A stretch of DNA of 64,000 nt, taken from contig NZ_VDMJ01000029.1 of NCBI RefSeq assembly GCF_006335115.1, positions 32,882 to 96,881 of the forward strand, read 5' to 3'. Every line of letters starts with the position of its first letter. Position 1 is the stretch's first letter. Below, piece by piece: positions 45,896 through 53,956 of this stretch. Source of the stretch: Streptomyces sp. NP160. Its GTDB lineage: Bacteria; Actinomycetota; Actinomycetes; Actinomycetales; Quadrisphaeraceae. The notes beneath the pieces were generated by a model. The model saw nothing but the letters and a program-made list of their open reading frames with translations. It ran no database searches and was not told the origin of the DNA. The position numbers and the translations under genes are program-made.

Positions 45896-46781
45896 GGGCG
45901 TGGTCCCCGGCGTCGAGGTGCGCCTCCACCGCGTCGAGCAGCGGACCCAGCACCGCCAGAGGCAGCGCGTGCCCCATCCCGGGGACGACGACGCGCCGGG
46001 TGGTCGCCGCGGTGCCGACCGCCGCCTCGAGCAGCCGCGCGCTGGGCGGCGGGTAGGCCGGGTCCTCCGGCGCCTCGACCACGAGCACCGGCGTGGTGAC
46101 GCCGCGCAGCTCTGCCCCGCGGGCCAGTCCCTCGGTCGTCGCGCGGGCGTGGGCCGTGGCCGAGGCCGCGTCGAGCCGTCCGCCGTGGGTCACCACCCGC
46201 TCCTCCAGCGCCCGGAACTCCGCCTCGTCGAACGGGGTGCCAGCGCCGTTGAGCAGCTGCCAGTGGCGCAGCCGGAAGCCCATCTCGGCGGACTCGTCGC
46301 GGTCGTCGCCCAGCTGCGCCCACAGCGCCAGCAGCGCGGCCGACGGCGTCGGGGCCGGCTCGTCCCCCAGGTCACCGACGTCCGCGCCCGGCAGCGGGCC
46401 GGTGCAGAACAGGGTCGCCGACAGCAGCCGCTCGGGGTGGTCGAGCAGCAGCAGCTGGGTCAGCAGCCCGCCCATCGACATGCCCACCACGTGCGCGGCC
46501 GGCACCCCGAAGGCGTCGAGGACGACGACAGCGTCCGCGGCGAGGTCCGTCAGCGCGTACGGCTCCCGGCCGGCCGAGGTGCCGGACCGGCCCGTGTCGC
46601 GGTGGTCCCACACGAGCACGCGGTGCCGCCGCCCGAGCCGCTCGACCAGCGGCGGCGGCCACACCGCGCTGGACGACGCCGCGCCCATGACGAGCAGCAC
46701 CGGGCTGCCGCCGGGGTCGCCGCTCTCCTGCGCCCACAGCTCGTAGCCGTCGGGGGTGGTGGCGGTGCGCGTGGTCGCCAC
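45888..46781 (-). CDS. Alpha/beta-fold hydrolase
   Basis: A 297-residue hydrolase. Oxyanion region LLVMGAASSSAVWPPPLVERL; WDHRDTGRSGTSAG; nucleophile elbow VVGMSMGGLLTQLLLL with Ser in GMSMG; acidic residue near VVEAPEDPAYPPPSA; catalytic His in VVPGMGHALPL. The set resembles the aclacinomycin methylesterase/haloalkane dehalogenase-like group, but the substrate is unknown. GTG 46781 follows GAGGAGG. Confidence 0.85.
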   Translation of the reverse strand: MATTRTATTPDGYELWAQESGDPGGSPVLLVMGAASSSAVWPPPLVERLGRRHRVLVWDHRDTGRSGTSAGREPYALTDLAADAVVVLDAFGVPAAHVVGMSMGGLLTQLLLLDHPERLLSATLFCTGPLPGADVGDLGDEPAPTPSAALLALWAQLGDDRDESAEMGFRLRHWQLLNGAGTPFDEAEFRALEERVVTHGGRLDAASATAHARATTEGLARGAELRGVTTPVLVVEAPEDPAYPPPSARLLEAAVGTAATTRRVVVPGMGHALPLAVLGPLLDAVEAHLDAGDHARA

Positions 46782-46860
46782 GGTCGCCTCCTCGGTGGTC
46801 GTCGGCGGGTGATGACGACGACCGTCGCGCACCGACCACGACCCGCGCCAGCGGTTTGCG

Positions 46861-46898
46861 CGGCGGTGTTGACCGCCGGGACCGGCGACGATCACGCT
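46861..46898 (+). promoter_or_regulatory. Promoter and operator-like dyad before small gene
   Basis: TTGACC (46869-46874), an 18-bp spacer and CACGCT (46893-46898) form a promoter. A perfect dyad CGGCGGT / ACCGCCG (46861-46867, 46872-46878) around GTTG overlaps the -35, as a repressor site would. Confidence 0.5.
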
Positions 46899-46934
46899 GG
46901 GGGGCCCGTTCCGGAGCGTCGAGGAGGATGAGCC

Positions 46935-47117
46935 GTGGGACGACTGCTGCAGGCCGCTGTGCGCCGCCTGTCGGCCCTGGCCGCCGACCTCCTGGCACCG
47001 GGTGACGGCGTGGCTCCGCGCGGTGCAGGCACACGCAGGACCTCTCGGGACGGTCGGCCGGAGGCCGGCGGGCTCGGCGGGCTCGGCGGTGACGGCGGAG
47101 GCGCCGCCAGCTGCTGA
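46935..47117 (+). CDS. Small basic/Gly-rich protein (60 residues)
   Basis: GTG 46935 lies 7 nt after a strong GAGGAGG (46921-46927) and about 35 nt after a plausible promoter. The peptide has an N-terminal amphipathic helix (RLLQAAVRRLSALAADLL), an Arg-rich middle and a Gly-rich end finishing in Cys. No family recognised. Expression signals are better than the protein is familiar, so it is a candidate unannotated small protein. Confidence 0.4.
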   Translation: MGRLLQAAVRRLSALAADLLAPGDGVAPRGAGTRRTSRDGRPEAGGLGGLGGDGGGAASC

Positions 47118-47146
47118 CGAGGTCCGGCGTCCCGCGTCCTGCCCGG

Positions 47147-47743
47147 TCACGGCAGCAAGTGGGCACCTCGGGCCGCGGACAGCGCCGCCGCGGCGAGCAG
47201 AGCGCCGGGCGCGAGGAGCGCCAGCGCCCAGGCGCGGGTCCGGACCTGGACCGGCAGCGCGGTGGTGACGACCAGGGCGGCCACCACCGAGGCGACCACC
47301 TGCACGGGCTGGTCGGGCGCGACGCCCTCCGCGAGGGCGAGCCCGCCCGCCAGCGCGAGCGCCGCCCCCGCCGCCGGTGACCACCGGCCGGCCGGCCAGA
47401 GGCTCGCGCTGCGCACGACCAGCGCGTACGCCGGCACCGCGGTGACCGAGAGCAGCCACCACGTGACGGCCAGCGGCCACACCGCCGGGCCGGCGCCCTG
47501 CACGAGGTCCGCCCACGCGTAGTACGCGGCGGTCATCGACGCGAAGAACACCGCGGTCCCCGCGGCGGCGCTCGGCGCCGTGGGCGACAGCCGCGCCACC
47601 GCGGCGACGGCCAGCAGCCACGCCGCGGGCTGGCTGCCGAGGTCAGCGGCCCAGCGCCAGCCCGACTCGTCAGCGGCCTTCGCCGCCACCCCGGCCAGCG
47701 CTCCCGCCGCGGCGAGCAGCTGAACGGCCCGGGCCCGGCTCAC
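47147..47743 (-). CDS. DUF6518-like membrane protein
   Basis: A 198-residue protein with about six hydrophobic segments and the family-like stretch KAADESGWRWAADLGSQPAAWLLAVAAVARLSP and FFASMTAAYYAW. DUF6518 proteins are actinobacterial and uncharacterised. GTG 47743 overlaps the upstream lipoprotein stop (GTGA), so the pair is coupled. Confidence 0.65.
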   Translation of the reverse strand: MSRARAVQLLAAAGALAGVAAKAADESGWRWAADLGSQPAAWLLAVAAVARLSPTAPSAAAGTAVFFASMTAAYYAWADLVQGAGPAVWPLAVTWWLLSVTAVPAYALVVRSASLWPAGRWSPAAGAALALAGGLALAEGVAPDQPVQVVASVVAALVVTTALPVQVRTRAWALALLAPGALLAAAALSAARGAHLLP

Positions 47744-47961
47744 GACGCCACGTCGAGGACCAGCAGGCGCAGCCCGTCACCCGGGCGCGGCGCGAGCAGG
47801 CCGACGGGCACCCTCAGCGGGGCGCACGCAGCAGCGGGCACCGGCTCGGCAGCCGGCGTCGTCGTCCTGACCACCACCGGGTCGGGCCGGCCGCCAGCTG
47901 CGGGAGCGCAGGCGACCAGGAGCCAGGGGACCAGCAGGACGGCGACGGCGCGGAGCAGCAC
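47740..47961 (-). CDS. Small predicted lipoprotein (73 residues)
   Basis: The N-terminus LLRAVAVLLVPWLLVACAPAAG is a signal peptide with lipobox LVAC, so cleavage and lipidation at Cys18 are expected. The mature part is only about 55 residues, with one disulphide-capable Cys. No known family. It overlaps the DUF6518-like gene by 4 nt and may work with it at the membrane. Confidence 0.6.
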   Translation of the reverse strand: MLLRAVAVLLVPWLLVACAPAAGGRPDPVVVRTTTPAAEPVPAAACAPLRVPVGLLAPRPGDGLRLLVLDVAS

Positions 47962-48040
47962 CCGGCCACCGTGGCAGCCCCGTCCTCACAGGTCAGCGAC
48001 CTGCGCAGACCTCCGACGAGGCCTTCGCACGCCCTGCACG

Positions 48041-48673
48041 TCAGTGCTCGGAGCCGGAGAGCGCCAAGGTCCCGCCGAGCCCGATCATCAGGACGCCACC
48101 GGTGCCGGACAGCGTGGACATGCGCTTCGGGGACCGCGCGAACCACGTCCGCGCGGTGCCGGCGGCCAGGGCCCACGCGCTGTCGCAGACGAGGGCGATG
48201 AGCTGGAACACCACACCCAGGAGGAGCAGCTGCGCCCACACCGGCCCTGCGTCCACGGCGACGAACTGCGGCAGCACGGCCACGAAGAACGCGATGGTCT
48301 TGGGGTTGGTCGCGCCCACCACGAAGCCCTGGCGCAGCAGCTGACCGGTGCTCGCCGCCTTCGGGGCCTCGACGCGGGCGTGGTCGTAGCGGTGGCGGAC
48401 CGCCTGCACGCCCAGCCACACGAGGTACGCCGCCCCCGCCAGCTTGAGCACCGTGAAGGCGACCACCGACGCCGCCACCACCGCCCCCACGCCGAACGCC
48501 ACCGCCAGCACCGCCGGCACCGTGCCGAGGGCGTTGCCGAGCACGCTCAGCACTCCGGCGCGACGGCCGTGCGCGATGGACCGCCCGAGCACGAAGAGCA
48601 CGCTCGGACCGGGGACGACCACGATCACCACGGACGCGAGGAGGAACGCCAGCAGGTGGTCGAGAGGGACCAT
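48041..48673 (-). CDS. LysE family translocator
   Basis: A 210-residue, five- to six-helix exporter. The N-terminal VVIVVVPGPSVLFVLGRSIAHGRRAG and the central VGATNPKTIAFFVAVLPQFV are RhtB/LysE signatures. Such proteins export amino acids or related small molecules. It follows the VOC gene by 17 nt in the same direction. Substrate unknown. Confidence 0.88.
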   Translation of the reverse strand: MVPLDHLLAFLLASVVIVVVPGPSVLFVLGRSIAHGRRAGVLSVLGNALGTVPAVLAVAFGVGAVVAASVVAFTVLKLAGAAYLVWLGVQAVRHRYDHARVEAPKAASTGQLLRQGFVVGATNPKTIAFFVAVLPQFVAVDAGPVWAQLLLLGVVFQLIALVCDSAWALAAGTARTWFARSPKRMSTLSGTGGVLMIGLGGTLALSGSEH

Positions 48674-48690
48674 GGTCGGAGGCCAGGGCC

Positions 48691-49113
48691 TCAGCCCTTC
48701 ATCGCGACGAGCTCCAGGGCGATGCCGTCCGGGTCGCGGAACTCCAGCAGGTGCATCGCGCCGGCGTCCTTCACCTCGCCGTGCGGGGCGCCCGCCGCGT
48801 CGAGGACGGCGACGGCGGCGTCCAGGTCGGCCTTCGAGGCGACGGAGAACGACAGGTGGTCGAGGCCGACGCGGTCCTCGCTGAAGGAGTCCTCACCCGG
48901 TGCCACGGGACGGAGCCCGAGCAGCCCGCCGGGGACCTTGTAGATGACACCTCCGAAGACGAACCACAGCTTGTCGCGGGTGGCCTGGTCGGCGTCGGCG
49001 GGGACCTCGTAGGCCACCTCCCACCCGAAGACCCGGTCGTAGAAGCGGCGCGAGGTCTCGACATCGCGGACGGTGAGGCGGACGTGGCTGAAGCCGGTGG
49101 TGGAGATCGTCAC
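48691..49113 (-). CDS. VOC (glyoxalase/dioxygenase-fold) protein
   Basis: A 140-residue protein with two beta-alpha-beta-beta-beta modules: FSHVRLTVRDVETSRRFYDRVFGWEV and GLDHLSFSVASKADLDAAVAVL, ending in LLEFRDPDGIALELVAMKG. Metal ligands would be the first-module His, central His (DHLSF) and late Glu. GTG 49113 has GACGGT (49120-49125) 6 nt upstream, suggesting a leaderless transcript that continues into the LysE gene. Confidence 0.85.
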   Translation of the reverse strand: MTISTTGFSHVRLTVRDVETSRRFYDRVFGWEVAYEVPADADQATRDKLWFVFGGVIYKVPGGLLGLRPVAPGEDSFSEDRVGLDHLSFSVASKADLDAAVAVLDAAGAPHGEVKDAGAMHLLEFRDPDGIALELVAMKG

Positions 49114-49150
49114 CCTCGGACCGTCGCACGCGGCGGCTCCACCAGCACCC

Positions 49151-49168
49151 CGAGACCCGCTGGTCTCG
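49151..49168. repeat. Small 7-bp hairpin upstream of VOC gene
   Basis: CGAGACC (49151-49157) pairs with GGTCTCG (49162-49168) around CGCT. No further feature was seen in the 271-bp gap 49114-49384 apart from two promoters. Confidence 0.4.
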
Positions 49169-49384
49169 ACGCGGGCGGCTGCCACACCCACGCCGTGAGC
49201 GCGGGGTGCCCGTCGCCGGGAGGGAGGGCGCTGCGTCCAGCGCGGCCCCGACCTCGCCCCGACCCCGACACGGGATCGCCGGGCGAGACGTGGGGGCTCG
49301 TCAGCCTCGAGGACCGCGGGACGTCGTCGTCGTGGTCGACCGGATGTGCTGGTGACGGGCGCGGCAGCGGCGTACCGTCCGATC

Positions 49385-49558
49385 ATGGGGCGGGTGGGGA
49401 GCGCGATGGCGGCGGTCGGTCGGTTCACGGGGTGGCTGCTGCTGGGACCCAAGAGGTTCCCGCCGCCCGGCAGCCGCTCCCCGGTGGAGCTCGCCGAGAG
49501 GCAGGCGGAGGACGCCGCCCTCGCCGGCCTGCGGATCGGTGGCCCCCTCGGCGGCTGA
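49385..49558 (+). CDS. Small hypothetical protein (57 residues)
   Basis: ATG 49385 is preceded by TACCGT (49373-49378) with a 6-nt spacer, the leaderless layout seen repeatedly in this window. The protein has a hydrophobic or amphipathic N-terminal helix (MAAVGRFTGWLLLGPKRF) and a helical Ala/Glu-rich C-terminus (SPVELAERQAEDAALAGLRIG). No family recognised. Confidence 0.5.
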   Translation: MGRVGSAMAAVGRFTGWLLLGPKRFPPPGSRSPVELAERQAEDAALAGLRIGGPLGG

Positions 49559-49591
49559 TCCGCGGGGCGACCCGCGCACCCTGCGCGCGCT

Positions 49592-49671
49592 CTGCCCGGA
49601 GGTGACCGTGGTCAGTCCCGGGCAGGTGGTCCTGGGGCGCCGCCTCCGCAGGTGACCGCGGTCAGGTGCGG
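49592..49671. repeat. Paired TGACC-GGTCA palindromes
   Basis: CTGCCCGG...CCGGGCAG (49592-49599, 49618-49625) encloses TGACC/GGTCA. At 49646-49671 CCGCA-GG-TGACCGCGGTCA-GG-TGCGG is a near-palindrome whose halves also occur at 4109-4169. It lies just upstream of the OhrR remnant. Confidence 0.65.
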
Positions 49672-50062
49672 GACTGGCGGCGGTCGCTCGGAGCGACGAC
49701 CACGGCGTGCACCGGTGCAGCCCAGGGGCGTCCTGGAGCCGATCTCGCCCCCGGACGGCGCAGGTGCTGACGCCGAGGGCGAGGCGCTGGACGGGCTCGC
49801 CGACGCCGACCACCTGCAGCGCCGGCCCGACCCCGGCGACCGCCGCGAGGTGCGCCTGGCGCCCACCCGCCGCACGCTGGAGCGGGCCGAGGGCGTGGCC
49901 CGGGGCGTCCAGGCGCGCGGCGCCGAGGTCACCGCTCAGCTGACGGACGGCGAGCTGCACCACCTCGCTGTCGGCACGGCCGCGGTCCGCCGCGTGCTCG
50001 AGCGCCGCACGCCCGACCCGGACCACCCGCCGTCGACCGACCACACCGGAGGAACCCCGTGA
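49652..50062 (+). pseudogene. MarR/OhrR-type regulator remnant (C-terminal part)
   Basis: From about 49778 the frame reads ALDGLADADHLQRRPDPGDRREVRL, then RRTLERAEGVARGVQARGAEV and LTDGELHHLAV. This is the wing, dimer helix and C-terminus of a MarR-family regulator. The preceding 42 codons are unlike MarR and come from the palindrome region, so the N-terminal helices and most of the recognition helix are missing. It abuts ohr with a 4-nt overlap (50059-50062). OhrR normally represses ohr through a reactive Cys near its N-terminus, which is absent here. Confidence 0.65.
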
Positions 50063-50496
50063 CCACGACCCTCGAGAAGACCCTCTACACCGCCGAGGCC
50101 CTGAGCACCGGCTCCGGCCGGTCCGGCCAGGTGCGCACCAGCGACGGCACGCTCGACCTGCAGCTGGCGCCCCCGAAGGAGACCGGCGGCTCCGGGGAGG
50201 GGACCAACCCCGAGCAGCTCTTCGCCGCCGGGTACGCGGCGTGCTTCCACTCCGCGCTGCTGGGCACCGCCCGGCAGCGGAGGGTCTCCGTGGAGGGCAG
50301 CAGCGTCGGCGCGAGGGTCAGCCTCGGCGCCACCGAGGGCGGGGCGTACGGCCTGGCCGTGCAGCTCGAGGTCACCATCCCCGAGCTCGACCACGCCACC
50401 GCCCAGGAGCTGGCCGACGCCGCGCACCAGGTGTGCCCCTACTCGAACGCCACGCGAGGCAACATCGAGGTGACGGTCACCGTCTCCGACGACTGA
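50059..50496 (+). CDS. ohr: Organic hydroperoxide resistance protein Ohr
   Basis: A 145-residue OsmC/Ohr-family peroxidase. It reduces organic hydroperoxides with a thiol pair, seen as Cys in AAGYAACFHSALL and Cys in HQVCPYSNATRGNI; NPEQLFAAGYAACF and PYSNATRGN are Ohr signatures that distinguish it from OsmC. GTG 50059 overlaps the regulator remnant. With that regulator broken, ohr may be constitutive or controlled elsewhere. Confidence 0.93.
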   Translation: MTTTLEKTLYTAEALSTGSGRSGQVRTSDGTLDLQLAPPKETGGSGEGTNPEQLFAAGYAACFHSALLGTARQRRVSVEGSSVGARVSLGATEGGAYGLAVQLEVTIPELDHATAQELADAAHQVCPYSNATRGNIEVTVTVSDD

Positions 50497-50508
50497 CGCC
50501 GCCACCGC

Positions 50509-50547
50509 GGCCGACGGCCTCCCGTCTGGTGGCGGCGGCCGTCGGCC
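50509..50547 (+). terminator. Hairpin after ohr
   Basis: GGCCGACGGCC (50509-50519) pairs perfectly with GGCCGTCGGCC (50537-50547) around a 17-nt loop, 13 nt after the ohr stop. Confidence 0.6.
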
Positions 50548-50678
50548 ACGGCCGCCTCCCGAGGCGCGCCTGAGCGCTGCGGGGCAGCGGGGCCTGCCAG
50601 CGATCGGCAAGGGGACGGCAAGCGAGGACCGACAGCGTCTCCTCCAGCGGCGACCGCCGCCCCGGACGAGGAGGCACC

Positions 50679-51152
50679 ATGACCAGCACCACCCCCGAGC
50701 ACCAGCAGTCGCACCTGCTGCTCCAGGAGCAGGCGCCGCCCGCGGACGAGCAGCAGCCCCACCACCAGGTGCAGGTCTGGGCCCCGTCGCCCCACCAGCA
50801 GCTCCCCGGCCCCTACCTGCCGCACCCGGTCGCCCCGTCGGCGCCGGTCGAGCCTCAAGCGGTCGTCTCGCTCGTGCTCGGGGGCGTCTCGCTGCTCACC
50901 TGTTTGGTGCCCGGCATCAGCCTGGCCGCCTTCGTCGGCGCCGTCGCCGCCGTCATCACCGGCATCGTGGCGCTGCGCCGGCTCGGCACGGCGGAGCGGT
51001 CAGGCAAGGGCCTCGCCATCACGGGCCTGAGCTGCGGCGGGGTGGCGGTGGTGGGCGCGGGCGTCATGTCCGCGTTCTTCATCCTCTACGTCACCGTGTT
51101 CGGAGGCCTGTGGACGTTGGCCTGGGGCTCCGCGTTCAGCCAGCTGGGCTGA
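50679..51152 (+). CDS. DUF4190 domain membrane protein
   Basis: A 157-residue protein with a Gln/Pro/His-rich cytoplasmic N-terminus (about 60 residues) and two membrane helices (AVVSLVLGGVSLLTCLVPGISLAAFVGAVAAVITG region and the C-terminal VAVVGAGVMSAFFILYVTVFG). GIVALRRLGTAERSGKGLAITGL between them is the DUF4190 hallmark. Function unknown. ATG 50679 follows GAGGAGGC. Confidence 0.8.
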   Translation: MTSTTPEHQQSHLLLQEQAPPADEQQPHHQVQVWAPSPHQQLPGPYLPHPVAPSAPVEPQAVVSLVLGGVSLLTCLVPGISLAAFVGAVAAVITGIVALRRLGTAERSGKGLAITGLSCGGVAVVGAGVMSAFFILYVTVFGGLWTLAWGSAFSQLG

Positions 51153-51158
51153 GGCGCC

Positions 51159-52388
51159 TCACCGCCGGCGGCCGGCGAGGAACCTCTCGAGCCGGTCGGC
51201 GGCGTCGTCCAGCACCTCCACCGGCGCCAGGAACACCACCCGCAGGTGGTCGGGCGTCGGCAGGTTGAAGCCCGTCCCGTGCGTCACGAGCAGGTGCTCG
51301 GCGTTGAGCAGGTCCATGACCAGCGCTTCGTCGTCGTCGACGGGGTAGACGGCCGGGTCCAGCTTCGCGAAGAGGTACAGCGCCCCGCGGGGCTCCACGC
51401 ACGAGACGCCGGGGATGGCGTTCAGGCGGCGCAGCATGTGGTCGCGCTGCTCGCGCAGCCGGCCACCCGGCGCCAGCAGCGGGTCGATGCTGGCCCGGTC
51501 GGCCAGCGCCGAGGCCACCGCGTGCTGCGCCGGCACGTTGGGGCACATGCGCATGTTGGCGAGCAGCTCGAGGCCGTCCAGGTAGTCGGCGGCGCGCTCG
51601 CGGGGGCCGCTGATCGCCAGCCACGCCGAGCGGAAGCCGGCGGCCCGGTGGTTCTTGGACAGCCCGCACAGGGTGAGCACCACGAGGTCCGGGGCCAGCG
51701 CCGCGGCGTGCTCGTGGACGGTCGGGCCGTCGGGGGAGTCGAAGAGGATGTGGTCGTAGATCTCGTCGGCGAGCACGAGCAGCCCGTGCTGGCGCGCGAC
51801 GTCCAGCAGCGCCAGCAGCGTCTCCCGCGAGTACACCGCGCCCGTGGGGTTGTTCGGGTTGATGAGCACCAGCGCCTTGGTGGCCGGGGTGACCTTGGCG
51901 GCGACGTCGGCGACGTCGGGCTGCCAGCCGTCCTCCTCCGCGCAGCGGTAGTGCACGGCCGTCCCGCCGGACAGGCGCACCGCGCCCGTCCACAGCGGGT
52001 AGTCGGGGGTGGGGACCAGCACCTGGTCGCCCGGGTCGAGCAGCGCCTGCAGCGTCATGACGATGAGCTCGGAGACGCCGTTGCCGAGCATCACGTGGTC
52101 CGGCCCGACACCGACCACGCCGCGGCCGGTGTAGTAGTCCGCCACGGCCTCGCGAGCGGCGAGGATGCCGCGGGCGTCGCTGTAGCCCTCGGCGTCGTTG
52201 ATGTGCTCGACCAGGCCCTTGACCACGGCGTCGGGGGCGGCCAGCCCCCACGCGGCGGGGTTGCCGATGTTGAGCTTCACCACCTCGTGCCCGGCGGCCT
52301 CGATCTCGCGGGCCCGGCGCAGCAGCGGCCCGCGGATGTCGTAGCGCACCGTGCGCAACCGGTCGGCCTGGCGGACAGCGCTGCTCAC
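51159..52388 (-). CDS. PLP-dependent class I aminotransferase (AlaA/AspC-like)
   Basis: A 409-residue fold-type I aminotransferase. Substrate and cofactor residues are visible: NIGNPAAWGL, YSDARGILAAREAVADYY, PTPDYPLWTGAV, INPNNPTGAVYS, DEIYDHILFD, the PLP Lys in LCGLSKNHRAAGFRSAW, and the C-terminal Arg in HLRVVFLAP. The closest known group is alanine/valine-forming AlaA-type enzymes (YRDIRGPLLRRA-like N-terminus). GTG 52388 has CAGAGT (52396-52401) 7 nt upstream. Confidence 0.88.
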   Translation of the reverse strand: MSSAVRQADRLRTVRYDIRGPLLRRAREIEAAGHEVVKLNIGNPAAWGLAAPDAVVKGLVEHINDAEGYSDARGILAAREAVADYYTGRGVVGVGPDHVMLGNGVSELIVMTLQALLDPGDQVLVPTPDYPLWTGAVRLSGGTAVHYRCAEEDGWQPDVADVAAKVTPATKALVLINPNNPTGAVYSRETLLALLDVARQHGLLVLADEIYDHILFDSPDGPTVHEHAAALAPDLVVLTLCGLSKNHRAAGFRSAWLAISGPRERAADYLDGLELLANMRMCPNVPAQHAVASALADRASIDPLLAPGGRLREQRDHMLRRLNAIPGVSCVEPRGALYLFAKLDPAVYPVDDDEALVMDLLNAEHLLVTHGTGFNLPTPDHLRVVFLAPVEVLDDAADRLERFLAGRRR

Positions 52389-52433
52389 AGGACCAACTCT
52401 GGCACGCGACGCTGCGTCACCGTCCGCGCCTGC

Positions 52434-52976
52434 CTACACGTCTGCGGTGAGGACCCAGACGACGCCGACCGCGAAGGCGAGGACGTAGCAGGCCCCCGAG
52501 AGCAGGCCTGCGACGACGAGTCCCCTGCTCACGCTGCTCAGTCCCGGCCGACGGAGGGCGAGCGCAGCGACGACCAGCCCGACCGGCGGTGCGACGAAGC
52601 CCAGGACGAACGACCAGAAGGGCCACTGCGACTCGTCGAGGGGGACGCCGTCGCGCCAGGCGATCGGCGCGGTTCGGTCGTCGACGTCGAGGAGCGCCGG
52701 GACCGGAGCCGTGCCGGGCAGGGCGTCAGGCCAGCTGGTGCCCACCTCCAGCTCCCGGACCTGCCCCAGCGCCAGCACCACGCGGTGGAGGTGGCTCCGG
52801 GCACCGCCGGCCACGACCCGCACCTCGTGCGGACCAGGGGCCAGGGCGAGCGCGAGCACCTGGCCGGCTCGGAGGCGCTCAGGCGGTCCGCCGTCCACGA
52901 CGACCCTCGCCGTCCTCACCCCGGGCAGCCACCCGCGGGTGAGGACGAGCGTGGACGTCGAGGGCGCCTCAGTCAC
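52434..52976 (-). CDS. Hypothetical protein with C-terminal membrane helices
   Basis: A 180-residue protein. The N-terminal 95 residues form a beta-rich domain (STLVLTRGWLPGVRTARVVVDGGPPERLRAGQVLALALAPGPHEVRV), like small PEGA-type or carbohydrate-binding sandwiches. Two membrane helices follow (about residues 118-142 and 152-176). No family is certain. GTG 52976 overlaps the YqaE-like gene by 8 nt. Confidence 0.6.
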   Translation of the reverse strand: MTEAPSTSTLVLTRGWLPGVRTARVVVDGGPPERLRAGQVLALALAPGPHEVRVVAGGARSHLHRVVLALGQVRELEVGTSWPDALPGTAPVPALLDVDDRTAPIAWRDGVPLDESQWPFWSFVLGFVAPPVGLVVAALALRRPGLSSVSRGLVVAGLLSGACYVLAFAVGVVWVLTADV

Positions 52977-53127
52977 GCGAGACGACGAGGATCCCGTAGA
53001 TCACGCCTGGGATGTGGCCCAGGAGCTGCAGCAGGAAGGCGATGAGCACGCGGGCGGTCGGCCCCTCCTTGATGAGCACCGCCAGGAAGGGGAAGAAGAA
53101 GCACAGGACGATCAGGAAGATCTTCAT
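52969..53127 (-). CDS. YqaE/Pmp3 family small membrane protein
   Basis: A 52-residue, two-helix protein: MKIFLIVLCFFFPFLAVLIKEG then AFLLQLLGHIPGVIYGILVV, matching YqaE/Pmp3 (PF01679) with the HIPGxIYx motif. The family is linked to membrane potential and stress. ATG 53127 has GACGCT (53134-53139) 6 nt upstream; the longer frame back to 53235 was rejected. Confidence 0.85.
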   Translation of the reverse strand: MKIFLIVLCFFFPFLAVLIKEGPTARVLIAFLLQLLGHIPGVIYGILVVSRD

Positions 53128-53260
53128 CCCCGCAGCGTCGTCCCACCGGGCGCGATCCGCTCGCCGAGATCGTGTCCTCTCAGGTGGACGTCGGCGTCCC
53201 GTCATCTGCCGCAGGTGCGCGGGGCCAGCACGCACCAGGCCGCGGCACCGCGGGGACCGG

Positions 53261-53956
53261 TCAGCGGCGTCGCTCCTCGCGCAGCGGCTTCACCGACGGC
53301 GGGACGTCCCCGCCGACCACCTCGGGGTAGGTGCAGGTGAACCACCCGCGGTAGCCGACCAGCGGCCCGAAGCGCCGGTTGGTGACGCGCACGTCGATGG
53401 TGAAGCGGTCGCGCTCGTCGTCGTAGGCCTCCCGCAGCTCCGCCGTTCCCGACGCGAGCATCGGGAACCGGAACCCGACCGGCCCCTCGTAGAAGCGCTG
53501 GCCGTGGGAGGTCAGGCGCAGCGCGCCGCGCTCGTCGACGCGCAGCCGCAGGTCGACGGCGAGGCGCTGGTGCGTGCCGAGGTAGTCGAGCACCCGGCCC
53601 GAGCCGGGCCGGCCGTCGGGGGAGCCGTCCACGAGCGTGGCGTCGAACCGGCGCCGCCGCCCGGGTGCGACCTCGAAGGTGCGGACCACGGTCAGCGTCT
53701 CGCGCCCGAGGGAGTCGGTGTAGGCGTAGTTCTCCACGGTGAAGGGGACGTCCGTGGCCGCGTCGGGCACGAGGATGTTGCGCCACGCGCCGACGTGCAG
53801 GAACGGCAGCGTCCACACCGGGCCGTGCCACACCTCCTCCATGACCCCGCGGCCCACGCAGCTGTACCCGGTGGCCGTGCTCGCCCCGAAGCGGCGGCGC
53901 AGCTGCGGGTGCAGCCGGGCGGCGTCGTCGCCGAGGGCGTCCAGCACCACGCTCAC
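53261..53956 (-). CDS. DUF4166 domain protein
   Basis: A 231-residue soluble protein. DUF4166 features are AARLHPQLRRRFGASTATGYSCVGRGVMEEVWHGP, a central FVENYAYTDSLGRETLTVVRTF-like stretch (TVENYAYTDSLGRETLTVVR), and YRGWFTCTYP near the end. Function unknown. GTG 53956 overlaps the SRPBCC gene stop (GTGA), forming a two-gene operon. Confidence 0.8.
   Translation of the reverse strand: MSVVLDALGDDAARLHPQLRRRFGASTATGYSCVGRGVMEEVWHGPVWTLPFLHVGAWRNILVPDAATDVPFTVENYAYTDSLGRETLTVVRTFEVAPGRRRRFDATLVDGSPDGRPGSGRVLDYLGTHQRLAVDLRLRVDERGALRLTSHGQRFYEGPVGFRFPMLASGTAELREAYDDERDRFTIDVRVTNRRFGPLVGYRGWFTCTYPEVVGGDVPPSVKPLREERRR

Noticed and set aside
53128..53235. 36-residue extension of the YqaE-like protein
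   Set aside because: Highly basic, unlike the family, and the ATG at 53127 has a leaderless promoter layout.
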